Below, in pieces: positions 1 through 12,900 of a stretch of 64,000 nt of DNA (position 1 is the first letter of the stretch; every line of letters begins with the position of its first letter). The stretch spans positions 118,099 through 182,098 of the forward strand of contig NZ_JAGIKV010000014.1 of assembly GCF_017874615.1 (NCBI RefSeq). The letters are read 5' to 3'. The notes beneath the pieces were generated by a model. That model was not told the origin of the DNA and did not search any database. It worked only from the letters and a program-made list of their open reading frames with translations. The position numbers were made by a program, and so were the translations under genes. This DNA comes from Paenibacillus xylanexedens (GTDB lineage: Bacteria; Bacillota; Bacilli; Paenibacillales; Paenibacillaceae).

Positions 1-3000
1 ACGCTTCAGCGTCCCGCTGTACACGAAATGGGGTCTGCGCAAAGTCGATATGTGGATTGGCCGGGTCTGAATGCAGAGAGGGCACCAGTTGCCCATGTTT
101 CAGCTGAAGCAAAATTTTAGTCAGTCCGGCAATACCCGCCGCACTTTCGGCGTGGCCGATGTTGGACTTTACCGACCCGAGAGCGCAAAACTGCTGCTGG
201 TCCGTGGATTCTGCAAACGCTTTGCTTAGGCCGGCAACCTCAATCGGATCTCCAAGCGATGTGCCTGTTCCGTGAGCCTCCACATAGGTAATGGTGTCGG
301 CGGAGATGTCCGCCTCAGCAATGGCTCTCCCTATGACACATGACTGCGCTGCCGGATTGGGCACGGTATATCCATTCGTTTTTCCGCCGTGATTCAGTGC
401 ACTGCCTTTAATAACCCCGTAGATATGATCTCCGTCTTCGATTGCCTTGTTGAGCGGCTTGAGAATAACTGCTCCGACACCCTCGCCAGGAACATAGCCG
501 TCCCCTTGTGCACCAAAGCTTTTGCATCGGCCTTCACTTGAAAGGAAGCCACCTTGGTTCAGTAAAATATACTTATTTGGATGAATCGATACGTTGACAC
601 CACCCGCCACCGCCACTTCGCATTCCTTCAATACAAGACTCTGACAGGCCAGATGAATCGCGGTCAAGGAAGAGGAACACATCGTATCAACAGCCATGCT
701 TGGCCCATTGAAATTGCAATAATATGATATTCGGTTGGCGATGGACGCCGGATTGCCACTTAAAGCGATGGAGGAATCTCCCTTGGCCTGAGCCTGGGCG
801 GCGTACAGCTGGTATTCCTCGTACATGACTCCAACGTACACGCCAACCCTGTTTCCCCAAGTATCTCCGGTTGCAGAAGCCAAACCCTCCGGTGTATACC
901 CTGCATCCTCAATCGCTTCATACGCCGTTTCCAGGAACAGCCGCTCCTGCGGATCCATCATCTGTGCTTCTCTGGGCGAGATATGGAAAAACAAGGGATC
1001 AAAACGATCCACGCCCTGGAGGAAGCCTCCCCATTTGCTGCCAGGCTTCGGTGAATTAGGGTCCACATGGTGCATATGTAGCCTGTAATCCCAGCGATCC
1101 AACGGAATTTCAGTGACACTATCCCTGCCCTGCATCAAGTTTTCCCAAAATTGTTCGAGATCGTCCGCCTCGGGATAACGGCCAGACAGGCCAATAATGG
1201 CGATATCCTTGGCGAGTGAGCGCACATGAACATCTGCTGGCACCGAGGGGCGCTGAGCTGGACGCTGGAATACACGAAATGGAGGGTGTTGCAGGCCAGA
1301 TCGGTCAGTCTTAGTCTTCTCCGAACGTTCCTTACGATCTTCATGTGGTAGCGCAGGAACCGAAATCAGGCGATTAGCGGTATCGCGGTGGGCTTTGATC
1401 AGATATCCTCTCAACTCTTTTAGGGTCTGATATTCAAAAAGCAGTGTTTTGGACAACGGCCCGAAAGTACCCTCGAGCTGATCCGTCAATTGGGTAATGC
1501 TGATCGAGTCTATACCATACTCTTCCAGTCGGGCGTGGCTTACAATTTGATCTGCGGGCACTTTGAGTACCGATGACAAGGCCTTTTTCAGAAAAGTATC
1601 CAATGCTTCCGCCAGTATATTATCTGCTGCTGTGGTCTGCGCGTGCTTCGTCAAACGATCCGTTGGCAGGCTGGTTTGACTTGTACGCGGTAATGATTCA
1701 CTCTCGGGAGCTAACGGCGCTGACGGGAAAGCGTTCGGGTATCGCTGGTTCAGAAATGCCGAAGCCGATTGCAGCGTTGGATATTCCACAAATAAAACAT
1801 GACTCAGATCCAGCCCACATTGCTCGTTCAACCTTTGGGCCAAGAGCGTTAATTGAGGCTGGTCCAGCCCGCATTCAAGCCAATCCGCTTCGCGGCTAAT
1901 CTCATCTGGTCCCACACCAAGCAGTTCCGCAGCCAATTTTTGCAGCACAGACATGGCATCTGCTTCTGATACGAATGGGGTATCCCGCGTTGCACGGTTC
2001 ATATTCCAACGTGCCTCCAGGCTGGAAATCAGCTTCGGAATATCTCCTTGTACCCCAATGATTTCACATTCAGTTGACTGAAAACCTCTGTACAGCAGCG
2101 TAATACCTGCTTCAAGATCCAGTGGACGCATTCCCGTACTTTCCCATAACCCCTTCTCTTCAGCAGGGCTTAAATGCAGGCCGCCATCTTTCCATAACGG
2201 CCAGTGGATGGCCAGGGTCCTTCCTTGCCGTTTACCGGCATGCATTAACTGATGACGATACTGTGCATAGCTGCCCATATATCCGTTGGCCGCAGCGTAA
2301 TCGCATTGGCCCGGATTTCCATATACACCCGACATGGAAGAGAACAGGATAAAAAAGTCCAGCTTCATCGCCCGGGTTGCTTCATCCAAATGAAAGGTGC
2401 CAGCAACTTTCGGAGCCAGCACCTTCTCCATTTCGGCTTTTGTTTTGTTCAAAATGTACTGATCTTCCGTTAAACCTGCGCTATGGATGATTCCATCCAG
2501 ACGGCCGAAGCTATGCTGAATATAAGCAACAAGCTCCGATGTATCTTTTTCCCGGGATATATCCCCTTGGCGATAGATGATCGTGGTACCATTTGTTTTC
2601 AGGGGTTCCCACGCTTGCTCCTGATTCGCTGATATGTCCGATCTGCCTGTCAAAATCAGCGTTGCGTTGACAACCTTAGAGGCAATCTCACGGGCAAAAA
2701 TATGGCCCAGGCCACCTGCCCCTCCTGTAATAAGGTACACCCCGCCATTCTTCCAAGGCATGGCATCCGTCTCAGCAGGCAGATGGAGGGCTTTCCAGTG
2801 AAGCACTTGTCGTTGTGGGCCTTGGTAGCCGATACATACATCCTCAGACTCCCGGTTGGCCTTTATGAGTTCGGCAGCACGCTTGGCGTTACGCGGTTCT
2901 CGAGGCCGGCTCTTCGATTCTGAATATCTCTCTTCCATATCTTCAATGAACTGAACATGAATCCGGGGATTTTCCAGTGCCGCGGTTCGCAGCAATCCTG

Positions 3001-6000
3001 TTAATCCGCTATACAGCTGAAAATGATCTTCACGTCTGTATAACAGCTGAATAAGCACATTCTCAGCAGTGGATGAACTGCTCACCAGTTGTTGAAGTAC
3101 GTGGAGTACTTGGGTAGAAGCAGACGCAAAACGTTTGGGGCTTGCACCAACATTGTTAATGTCAGCAACCTTTTCAGATCCAAGCGCTACGATCTCGGTT
3201 GGTATTTGCTCTCGCTTCAGTCTTTCATTTATTTCCTCCGCCAGTTCGGCCCAAGGTTCAGCCAGCATTACGATATGCCTGTCATAAGGGTGGTTCCACT
3301 CATTCTGGACAGCGGCAGTTTCTTCCCAACGAGGTACCAACATGGCCGTTGCCCGCGCATGCGGCTCATCCCCCGGGACTATACCGTTGTTCAAGGCTCT
3401 GCAACTAAGTCCCTGAATAAGAACACATGGAACCCCTGTACTGGAGAACAAATCAATATCCAGCTTAGGCATGGCATCCGAGGCGGATGAAGGAGAATCA
3501 GAGCTGTAACGCACATGAGCCCACATTTCTTCAGTGCAGGGGCCCAGAACCTGAATTTCATCCATGGCATAGGGAATGGGCAGCGTAGAATTTGCGTTTT
3601 CCAGCTCTTTGCCTTCTTTTCCCTCCTGGTCCTCCATCCATAGCCCGATCGCGGATTGCAAAGCCCCGTCCAGGATGGCCGGATGCAGTACATAGGATTG
3701 CATTTCATGTTTGAGAATAGAGGGCAGGCGAAGCTGTCCTAACACCTCGTTTTCTCCCACGTTTAACTCAACCAACAACCGATGGGCGAGCCCATAGTTG
3801 AGCCCACCTTGTTCGTAAATTCGGTAGCATTGATCCGCAGTTAATCGTTTGGTGTTACAGCGTGCCTTTATCTCGCCCGGATCAATCGCCATTTCTGCTA
3901 CAAGCTCGGGTTCCAGTGAAACGATGCTGGCATAACCGCTGCTGTGCACCCTATTTTCGCCCGGTCCATCCGCAGACATCCCGCTGTACATTTCATATTG
4001 AATAGGCTGCTCCTCTAATGAAGCATGTAATCGAATATGCAGAGACACCGGAGTCTCCCTGACAACAAGAGGACGCATCCAAACATGGTTTTTCAAGAAA
4101 ACTGCAACATTCTCTCCTTGCTGCTCGCCTAGAGCATCGCTGACTGCAGCATGCGCCATTTCAAGGTAGGCCGCACCGGGTAGAATCCGCTCTTGTCCGA
4201 TCCGATGATCATTCAGGTAAAATTCTTGGCCGGTCAGAACCGTCACGTATTTTTGCTCTGACAAGTTGGACTTATTCTCATGAAGCAGTGGATGAATAAA
4301 AGGAATTTGACCGTAGTATCCGTTATGGGAAGACTTCCCCTTCATCTGGAACTCCACAGAAGGTTCACTAGGTATCCAATACCGTTCTTTGGCAAATGGA
4401 TACGTAGGCAGACTGATCTTGCAGTGCCTGAATCCGTTATGGAGCAAGTTCCAGTCCACATTCAGGCCTTTCACCCAAAACTCCAGCAATTTTCCGAACT
4501 TGCGTTTGGTAATCCAGTTCATCAGGGTATGGCTCATGTCTGCATCGGTTGACAGTATGGATAGCGGCTGTTGTGCATCACCTGCATATCCCACATACAT
4601 GTCGTCCATATCCTGATCTCCCGAACAGTAGCATTCCAGTTTCGAGCTCAGTTCCTGTAGCGAATCTGTCACGATGCCAAGGCGCATGTTCATCATCTCA
4701 CGTCCGGTTTGCAGCGTATAAGCGATGTTCGCCAATTGTTCCTCTTGATATCGATTCGATCGCAGAGCCGTCAGCATACGTTCACACAATTCACGAAGCT
4801 GCTCTTCATTCCGGGCTGACAAAACGATAAGCACCTGCTGTTTAGCTGGTTTATCCTGCTCAGCCAGCAACATATCTGACTGCTCGGGACAATACTCCTG
4901 CACAATGATATGGGCATTGGAACCCCCGGCACCAAATGAGGAAATTCCCGCAATCCGTGGGACTTCCCGTATAGAGTCTCCTGAATCAATCGTTTTTCTG
5001 TCCCAGTCACTTAATTGCCTCTGCACTGCAAAAGGCGTCTTGTCGAACTGAATGTGTGGACTAGGCGGGTCCGCATGAATGGAAGGAACCAGCTGCCGAT
5101 GCTGCATCTGCAAAAGGACCTTGGTCAGGCCTGCAATGCCTGCTGCACTTTCGCAATGACCAATATTCGATTTGGCTGAGCCAATGGCACATTTGTTGTC
5201 CGCTGCTTTACCTTTCCTAAATGCCTGGGTTAACCCTGTAATTTCGATGGGATCTCCCAGCGAGGTGCCTGTCCCGTGAGCTTCAATATAGCTGATGTCC
5301 GCAATGTCGATTCCTGCCTCCGCGACAGCTGTTTCAATAACCTCCGCTTGTCTGGCAGGATTGGGAACCGTATAACCGTTTGTTTTGCCGCCGTGGTTAA
5401 CGGCAGTTCCTTTAATGACGCCATAGATATGATCACCGTCGGCTATGGCACGGTTTAAAGGTTTAAGCATTACAGCCCCTACACCTTCTCCGGGGACATA
5501 ACCATCACCGCCTTCACCGAAGCTTTCGCAGCGACCTTTCGAAGAGAGGAATTGCCCCTGTGTTAACATCACATATTTATTGGGGTGAACAGATACATTG
5601 ACACCTCCGGCGATTGCGGTTAGGCATTCTTTTTTACTCAGACTCTGGCAGGCCAGATGAATAGCCGTGAGTGACGAGGAACACATGGTATCTATCACCA
5701 TGCTGGGCCCATGAAAATTACAAAAGTACGAGACACGATTGGCAATGGAAGCCGGATTACCGTTTAATGCAAATGGCTCTTTACCCGCAATCCTGGCTTC
5801 AGCGCCATACAGCTGATACTCCTGATACATGACTCCTGCGAACACACCGACATTCCCCATCTGATCCGGGGGTGCATCTGGACCTGCGGCCTGTTCGCGG
5901 GTATATCCCGCATCCTGAAGCGTCTCGTAAACACATTCAAGAAACAGTCGCTCCTGTGGGTCAATTCGTTCAGCTTCCTTCGGAGAAATCTGAAAAAAGA

Positions 6001-6811
6001 GTGGATCAAAACGATCCACTCCATCCAAAAATCCACCCCATTTTCCAGAATGTTTTCCTTTGCTGCCATTCATCTCGGTATGAATCCGGTAATCCCAGCG
6101 ATCTTCCGGTATTTCGGTGATGCAGTCCTTCCCGTGTTTCAGGTTCTCCCAGAACTGCTCCAGATTACTAGACTTCGGATATCGTCCAGACATGCCAATG
6201 ATGGCAATGTCCAGCGATTTGCTATGGTCATGCTCTTTGCTGATCGATTCTCCGCCTGCGCTGGTCGCATCTGGAATTTTCCTCCGCGAGCCAGCAGACG
6301 GCTGCCGCTTATTGAATGAATTCGGGCTTTCAGACTTCCGTATTGTGCTGGACTCAAGCTCTGAAGTACGGAATTGTACGTCTGAATTGCTTTTCGCCCG
6401 CAACCCTGTGAGCTGTTCCAGTCGTTCCCGGTGATGGCTCATGAAATACCCGGCAAGCTCCGCTATATTTTGGTATTCATAGAACAATGTCTTGGACAGC
6501 GGACCAAATTGCTGTTCCAATTGATCCGTCAATTTCATCACCATCACGGAATCAATGCCATAGTTCTCCAGAGGCGCATGTGCATCGATCTGTCGTTCCG
6601 GCAGCATAAGGCTGGAGGACAATATTTTTTTGACATAACGAATGGCTTTTTCGCTGGTGTCGTCCTCTTTCTCTTCATGAGGCGTCTCACTCAAGCTTGA
6701 CTCCTGTTTGCCAGATTCGGACAACAGCCTTTGCAGCTGCTCCGCTGCCTGCTGATCGCTGAGCTTTCCTTGCTGAATCTTTCGATACAATGTGGACAGT
6801 TGGTCTTCCAA
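1..6811 (-). CDS. trans-AT polyketide synthase PKS-4, ACP-KS-DH-KR-ACP(degenerate)-ACP-KS, 3' end outside window
   Basis: Multimodular PKS extending a polyketide on ACP domains, with malonyl units supplied by a separate AT. The start is a TTG at 6811, placed by an AAGGAGGTGA Shine-Dalgarno at 6817-6826, 5 nt away. Domains in order by approximate residue: short helical N-terminus 1-40; ACP with GIDSVMV near 80, which completes module 5 begun in the upstream protein; KS about 200-650 with MCSSSL cysteine, HGTGT and NIGH; DH about 840-1050 with HRIGQERILP and LDGALQ (Gly of HxxxGxxxxP replaced by Gln); KR about 1355-1600 with the Ser-Tyr-Asn triad (DYAAAN); an ACP-like fold whose GLDS is GLDQ (1859-1870); a normal ACP with GIDSISI (1500-1516); and a second KS with Cys, HGTGT and NIGH, cut by the window edge. 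The reading frame was checked at several points to base 1. No internal AT, ER or MT is seen. Domains are certain; stereochemistry and substrate are not. Confidence 0.95.
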   Translation of the reverse strand, partial: MEDQLSTLYRKIQQGKLSDQQAAEQLQRLLSESGKQESSLSETPHEEKEDDTSEKAIRYVKKILSSSLMLPERQIDAHAPLENYGIDSVMVMKLTDQLEQQFGPLSKTLFYEYQNIAELAGYFMSHHRERLEQLTGLRAKSNSDVQFRTSELESSTIRKSESPNSFNKRQPSAGSRRKIPDATSAGGESISKEHDHSKSLDIAIIGMSGRYPKSSNLEQFWENLKHGKDCITEIPEDRWDYRIHTEMNGSKGKHSGKWGGFLDGVDRFDPLFFQISPKEAERIDPQERLFLECVYETLQDAGYTREQAAGPDAPPDQMGNVGVFAGVMYQEYQLYGAEARIAGKEPFALNGNPASIANRVSYFCNFHGPSMVIDTMCSSSLTAIHLACQSLSKKECLTAIAGGVNVSVHPNKYVMLTQGQFLSSKGRCESFGEGGDGYVPGEGVGAVMLKPLNRAIADGDHIYGVIKGTAVNHGGKTNGYTVPNPARQAEVIETAVAEAGIDIADISYIEAHGTGTSLGDPIEITGLTQAFRKGKAADNKCAIGSAKSNIGHCESAAGIAGLTKVLLQMQHRQLVPSIHADPPSPHIQFDKTPFAVQRQLSDWDRKTIDSGDSIREVPRIAGISSFGAGGSNAHIIVQEYCPEQSDMLLAEQDKPAKQQVLIVLSARNEEQLRELCERMLTALRSNRYQEEQLANIAYTLQTGREMMNMRLGIVTDSLQELSSKLECYCSGDQDMDDMYVGYAGDAQQPLSILSTDADMSHTLMNWITKRKFGKLLEFWVKGLNVDWNLLHNGFRHCKISLPTYPFAKERYWIPSEPSVEFQMKGKSSHNGYYGQIPFIHPLLHENKSNLSEQKYVTVLTGQEFYLNDHRIGQERILPGAAYLEMAHAAVSDALGEQQGENVAVFLKNHVWMRPLVVRETPVSLHIRLHASLEEQPIQYEMYSGMSADGPGENRVHSSGYASIVSLEPELVAEMAIDPGEIKARCNTKRLTADQCYRIYEQGGLNYGLAHRLLVELNVGENEVLGQLRLPSILKHEMQSYVLHPAILDGALQSAIGLWMEDQEGKEGKELENANSTLPIPYAMDEIQVLGPCTEEMWAHVRYSSDSPSSASDAMPKLDIDLFSSTGVPCVLIQGLSCRALNNGIVPGDEPHARATAMLVPRWEETAAVQNEWNHPYDRHIVMLAEPWAELAEEINERLKREQIPTEIVALGSEKVADINNVGASPKRFASASTQVLHVLQQLVSSSSTAENVLIQLLYRREDHFQLYSGLTGLLRTAALENPRIHVQFIEDMEERYSESKSRPREPRNAKRAAELIKANRESEDVCIGYQGPQRQVLHWKALHLPAETDAMPWKNGGVYLITGGAGGLGHIFAREIASKVVNATLILTGRSDISANQEQAWEPLKTNGTTIIYRQGDISREKDTSELVAYIQHSFGRLDGIIHSAGLTEDQYILNKTKAEMEKVLAPKVAGTFHLDEATRAMKLDFFILFSSMSGVYGNPGQCDYAAANGYMGSYAQYRHQLMHAGKRQGRTLAIHWPLWKDGGLHLSPAEEKGLWESTGMRPLDLEAGITLLYRGFQSTECEIIGVQGDIPKLISSLEARWNMNRATRDTPFVSEADAMSVLQKLAAELLGVGPDEISREADWLECGLDQPQLTLLAQRLNEQCGLDLSHVLFVEYPTLQSASAFLNQRYPNAFPSAPLAPESESLPRTSQTSLPTDRLTKHAQTTAADNILAEALDTFLKKALSSVLKVPADQIVSHARLEEYGIDSISITQLTDQLEGTFGPLSKTLLFEYQTLKELRGYLIKAHRDTANRLISVPALPHEDRKERSEKTKTDRSGLQHPPFRVFQRPAQRPSVPADVHVRSLAKDIAIIGLSGRYPEADDLEQFWENLMQGRDSVTEIPLDRWDYRLHMHHVDPNSPKPGSKWGGFLQGVDRFDPLFFHISPREAQMMDPQERLFLETAYEAIEDAGYTPEGLASATGDTWGNRVGVYVGVMYEEYQLYAAQAQAKGDSSIALSGNPASIANRISYYCNFNGPSMAVDTMCSSSLTAIHLACQSLVLKECEVAVAGGVNVSIHPNKYILLNQGGFLSSEGRCKSFGAQGDGYVPGEGVGAVILKPLNKAIEDGDHIYGVIKGSALNHGGKTNGYTVPNPAAQSCVIGRAIAEADISADTITYVEAHGTGTSLGDPIEVAGLSKAFAESTDQQQFCALGSVKSNIGHAESAAGIAGLTKILLQLKHGQLVPSLHSDPANPHIDFAQTPFRVQRDAEA

Positions 6812-6922
6812 AGCGATCACCTCCTTAAAAGAAAAACGTCAATCGATAGAATTGTTGAAAAAATCAAGCGCATTTCGCGTAAGTCTTAAAAACCGGCTTA
6901 GAAGCAAGCAAAGCAAGTACAA

Positions 6923-9900
6923 CTACTTGAGATGCATTAATTGATCAAGGGTACATTCACCGCTGCGAATTTTCTCTACAAGGTGGAGGTAATTCTCGTC
7001 ATCGGAACGGCTGTATGCTTCATCCGTATTCATAATCGGTGCAGTCCCGGAAATACCCATGAAGCTTCGCATTTGATCAGCCTCCCCTTGAATGACGACT
7101 ACAGGTGACCTTCTCTCTTGCAGTGTCTGCTGGAGAGATCGCATCGCATTTGCACGCTCCAGTGGAACCGTTCCTGATATTCGCTCCATGTTCTGTCTCG
7201 CATGATCATTCATATGCATACCGCCCTCTTCCCACAAGGGCCAATTAATGGCGAGTGTAAACCCGTGACGTTCTCCCTGCTGAACACGTTCATTGCGGTA
7301 TTCGGAATATTTGTCCATAAACGCATTCGCTGCCGCATAATCGGCTTGACCCACATTGCCATGTACCCCGGCAAGCGAGGAAAATAATACAAAAAAGTCC
7401 AGCTTGAAATACTGGCTTGCTTCATCTAAATGAACCGTTCCAGCGACTTTTGGAGCCAGAACCTCCTGAATGTCATCAAGCTCCTTTCGGATCATATAGC
7501 TGTCGCGAATTAAGCCTGCATTATGAATAATTCCATGCAATCCGCCTTGATTTCGGCTGATTTCCAGCATCAGTTCATCTACAGCTTCCTTCTTCGAGAC
7601 ATCCGAACGCCGATAGATGACCTCTGCCCCCATCTGTTCCAGCAACGCCATCCGCTGGCGATCTGATTCATCCGGTTCCGAGCGCCCTGTAAGGATAAGC
7701 ACGGGATGTTCCGCTTGCTCGGCGATATGCTCTGCTATGATAGATCCGATTGCTCCCAGACCACCCGTAATCAGATACACGCCTCGATCTTTCCATGGTA
7801 GCTCGACCAAGGATGAATGTGAAGAACCGACCTCTTTCCACAATGATGTATATCTTTTATCGTTCTGATAGCGGATATGTGTGTCGCCAGCGCTTTGACT
7901 GCTTTCCGTTAGGATCTGCACAACTCGTTCGGTACTCTGAAGATCATCTGCTTCAATGATTTGAATGATGATTTTCGGATTTTCCAATTCAGCCGTTTTC
8001 AGCAAGGCGGATAATCCTCCGAATAATTTGTACTGTGCCCGCTTGGAAACCAGCAGTTGTATGAGTACAGCACCTTCCGGTCTAGCTTTGAGCAACTGTT
8101 GCACATAACGATAGGCCTTCTTAACAGCAAACAAGTATTGCTCACCCATCAAGTCGGAATAACCAACCCGATCCGCTGGGTCTGGACCAAGGGACACATA
8201 CTGTACATTCGGAAGTTTGGCAGCCATGATGTGTTCCTGCTCTGTCCAAGGGCCAGATAACATGACAATATGACGACTGTATACCACCTCAGGCACAACT
8301 ACCGCTTCCTGCTCCTTCCACTCTTTTGCAAACATCAGTGTTTGTGATTCGGTTGGAGATGATGTTTTCCCCATATGAATCTCTCCCTTCAATGGTTTGC
8401 TGGTGAAGCCCTCGAATTGCACACATACATTTCCATCTTCATCACACAAGTCGATGTCCAGCTTTTGCAGCGAATAAGATGGTTTATGCCCCTTACTGTA
8501 ACGAATATAAGTCCACATGTGGGCTGTGCAAGGACGGTGGAAAACGACTCGCTCCAGTGCAAAAGGAAGCAACGGACTTGCACTTGTTTGCAGTCTGTAA
8601 TCATCAGGCATCGAATGTGCAAGCAGCAATCCAATGGCGGACTGCAAAGCAGCATCTGCCATGGACGGATGCAGGACAAAGTCACGAACGGAGTCCTTCA
8701 CCCGGGCAGGCAGAGCAAGCTTAGCCAGCACCGCGTTTTCTCCCGTGTAAACTGTCTCGATCCCTCGCATGGCTGTGCCATAGTGCAGTCCCATCTGTTC
8801 AAATGCCTGATAGCATTCATCCGCTGTCCACGGCTTGATGCATCTATTTCGTATTTCTTCCAGATTCAGCCTTAATTCTTGAGATTCATTTTTCAGCAAA
8901 GCCAAACCCTGACTGTGCAGCAACTCTGCTGACGCATCTTGGGTGTATACTTCATAATGAATGTCTCCCTGCTCTTCCGTATACAAACGCACATGAACGT
9001 CTGTAGCCTGAGCTGCAATTACCACGGGTCTGCCCCAGATGATATTTTCCAGCACAATCACTTCAGGCACGGAATCAGCATGTTCTACAGAGCGTTTCAC
9101 AGCCTCGCGAGCCATTTCCAAATAGGCCACTCCCGGAAGTACCCGGTAGGTTCCGACCTGATGGTCTGACAGGAAAAATTCATCCCCGCTAAACCGTGAG
9201 GTGAAGCGCTGCTCCGATAACAGGGACGTATTATGGTGAAGCATCGGATGAAGCACAATGGTATTGCGGGAATCTGCCTCGGTGGTATTAGCGACAGACA
9301 GCGGCATTCCTTCGGCTTCAGGAAGCCAATATTTTTCCCGCTCAAACGGATAGGTGGGCAGACTCATTTTGCCTGGTGTCATCGCACCATACATTTGCTT
9401 CCAGTCCAGTTTCGCGCCATTCACCCATAATTCGAGCAATCGATTCACGTTAACTTGTATCATGGCCAGTCTGACATCCTCAGAAGCAGGTTTGTTCGCT
9501 TCTTGCTCGGTGTCTAAAGGAGTATACGAGGTTCGATTAACCCGTCCTCTGTATATCCCGGGAATGACTTGTTTTAACTTTCCGGTTTGAATGGTAACCA
9601 GTCTAGCGATTAGTTCACGTATCGTGCTTGCTGTAAAAGCCAAACGTTCCTCCATTGCCTCTCTGCCGGTTTGAAGTGTATAGGCCAGCTTGTCTAACAC
9701 CTGATCATCCAATGTTCGGCGGCTAATATATAGTAGAAGTTTCTCCGCCAAAGCAACCAGCCTTTCTTCATTTCGGGCAGATAAAACGATCATTACCGGT
9801 TGCTCCGACTTACGTTCTGTCATGCCAGAAGAGCTTTCTGTCACCGGAAAAGAAGGGTGAGCAGGAGCAGGAATGTATTCTTCAACGATAACATGAGCAT

Positions 9901-12900
9901 TTGCGCCCCCAGCGCCAAATGAGGATACACCAGCAATGCGCGGTATTTCCCGCATCTGTCCGTCCACCTCAACCATCGGTCTTGACCAATCACTCGCCTT
10001 CTGCTGTACGATAAACGGCGTGTTTTTGAAGTCAATTTCCCTGTTCAACTCTTCGGCATGCAGGCTGGGTGCAATCTGACCATGTTTCAACTGAAGAATA
10101 ATCTTGGTAAGTCCGCCAATTCCGGCAGCCGATTCCATATGTCCAACGTTGCTTTTCAGTGAACCAATGGAACAGTATTCTTTATCCTTTGTATCCTGGT
10201 GGAACGCTCGGGCAAGTCCGGCCATTTCAATCGGATCTCCCAGGCTTGTCCCGGTTCCATGAGCCTCGATATAGCTGATCCAGCGGGCGTCAATGCCTGC
10301 CTTGTTGATCGTCTCCCGAATCAGGTCTCCCTGGGCTGCTGGATTGGGAACCATATACCCATTTGTCTTGCCGCCGTGGTTAATGTGGGTTCCGCGGATG
10401 ACCGCATGGATCTGATCGCCATCTTCAACCGCTTTGGACAGTTGTTTCAGGATAACCACTCCGACGCCTTCCCCGGGTACAAAACCGTCCGCTTCCTGAG
10501 CAAAGCTTTTGCATTTACCGTCAGATGCAAGCATCTGCTGGGCACACAAGGCAACATAGCTTGAAGGATGCAGATACAGGTTTACCCCGCCTGCAATCGC
10601 TGCCTCACATTCGCCGCGGCGAATGCTTTCACATGCTTCATGGATAGCCGTGAGTGAAGAGGAGCACATTGTATCCACCGGCATGCTGGGACCATGGAGG
10701 TTCAGCAAATAGGAAACCCGGTTTGCAACCGAACTGAACGAGGTCTGCGGGAACCATTCACTGCCTTCATTCCATAGTGGCGGGCCGTAGAGGTTGAAGC
10801 CACTTTTGGTAATGCCCGCAAATACCCCCACTTTGCCATTGTACTGTCGATCCATCTGTTCCCTTGTATAGCCGGAGTCTTCAAGCGCTTCCCATACAGT
10901 TTGCAAAAAGAGCCTTTCCTGCGGGTCCATGTTTATGACCTCTCTGGGAGAGAGCTGGAAGAACAGCGGATCAAAATCGGCGTATCCTTCAATGAAGCCG
11001 CCCCATTTGCTGTAGCTTTTGCCTTTGCGCGCGGCTTCCTTGCGATCCGGTTCATAGAATCCTTCAAGTGACCAGCGTTCTTCCGGAATTTCCGTGATGC
11101 AGTCTTTGCCTGCAATCAGGTTGTCCCAGAATTGCTCCAGATTATCTGCCTGCGGATATTTGCCACTGATGCCAATAATGGCAATCGGTTCATTGGCAGC
11201 CAAGTTGAGAGATGCCGTGATAGGTACAGGCTTTACCGGATCTAAAACAGGCTCCTGCATCGTCATTTCCACTGCCGAAACAGTTGACTGAATAAGGGAT
11301 TCGTGCGTTTGTTCTGGCACTTTTTCAGGCAGATTCGGTAAAACCGCCACCAATAGCTCCTGTCTGTGCTGTTTCATAAAATAATGAATTAATGATGCAA
11401 GTGTTTTGTGCTCAAAAAACAGCGTGGTGTTCACGCCGTCAAAATGCTTGCGCAACTGGTTCGTCAGTTGAACAATCAGGATTGAATCGATGCCGTAAGC
11501 CTCCATCAGTTCGGACTCATCGATATGTTCAGGTGACATCCGAATAACCTCACCGACCAGACGTTTGAAAAATGTCAGGCTGGCCTGCCACATCTGATCG
11601 GAATCCAGTTCTGACTCTGACAGTTGTTCTGTCTGCATTTTGTCCATGTTCATGACCGATGAGTTTTCAGAAGAAATAGGCTCATGATTGGATCTGGCCT
11701 CCGCAGGAGGTATGGCCATGGATATATATCCGTCGCTGAAGGCGGTGATGATCTGCTGCCCCAGACTCTCACCTGGTTCGGCTGGCAGCATTGCCTGTCC
11801 AAACCCAGTCTTTTGTAGCGTCTTCTGCCACTGCTGCTTGCCAAGAACAGGGGAGCCCCCGATACGGATATCATCATCTTCATACAGCCACCAGCCTTCC
11901 AGCAAACCAAATGTCAGGTGGCTAAACAGTGAACTGTGAGTCAATTCGTTCAGCAGAAGCAGGCCGTTTTGTTTTAACAGATAGTGTACGTGACCCATGG
12001 TGCGTCTGATGTTCCGGGTAGCATGAAGAACGTTGGCTGCGATGACCAGATCATAACTGCCCAGATCATAGGATTGTTCGGCAGGAGGTTTTTCGATATC
12101 CAGCATGGTGCAGTTCAGATAAGGGTGATTCTCCCCATAAGTCTTTTCTCCATGCAGCAGGAATGCTCTCGAGATGTCCGTGTATGCATACTCCGCAATA
12201 GAGGCGGCAAAGGGTTTTATCCGCTCAAGCACCTTTTCGGTCGTTCCTCCTGTCCCGGCACCGATTTCAAGAATACGCAAGCTGGCCTGTGGATTGGATT
12301 CAAGTCGCTCGGCGAGGTACGCTGCGGCGGTATCGGCCAGTATTTCGTTGAAATAGTCTGCTGCTGAATTATGCTTGTAAATGTTCTGCACCATATCCAT
12401 CGCTCCGTCGGGGAACATGATATGGGTGGCAGCCAGCTCTCCTCTGACAATCTCCGGCAGGTTGCGTATCATCTGGTCGACTAACTTAACTTGAGGCGCA
12501 AAATCCGGGTCCAGCAGCCAGTGATTCATATGCTGCTCCCATGCCGACCACATCGAGTCAGTAGTAAGAGACTGTTGCGACAAGGTATACTGCTCTATCC
12601 GCTTTCTGCTTTCCTTCATCCAGCGATCATAGATGGCAACAGGACGGTTTGTCGAATCAGCTGAGATTATCTGCTGCAACTGAATCGACAGCAGTCCGGC
12701 CAGCATGGACTCGAATTCATCGTTAAAGGCGGCCCACTTTTGTTGAAGCGGCTTCACGTTGAGCTGTTGCCCAGAAATTCGATTCATGAGCTGATGGCGT
12801 CCCACTTGCTTTGCTTCAGGCGCAACCATAAACATACGATCAGACGCTGTGCCTTCCACTGCCCCTGGTTTGTCCGTCTGAATGAACGCCAGTTGATGCT

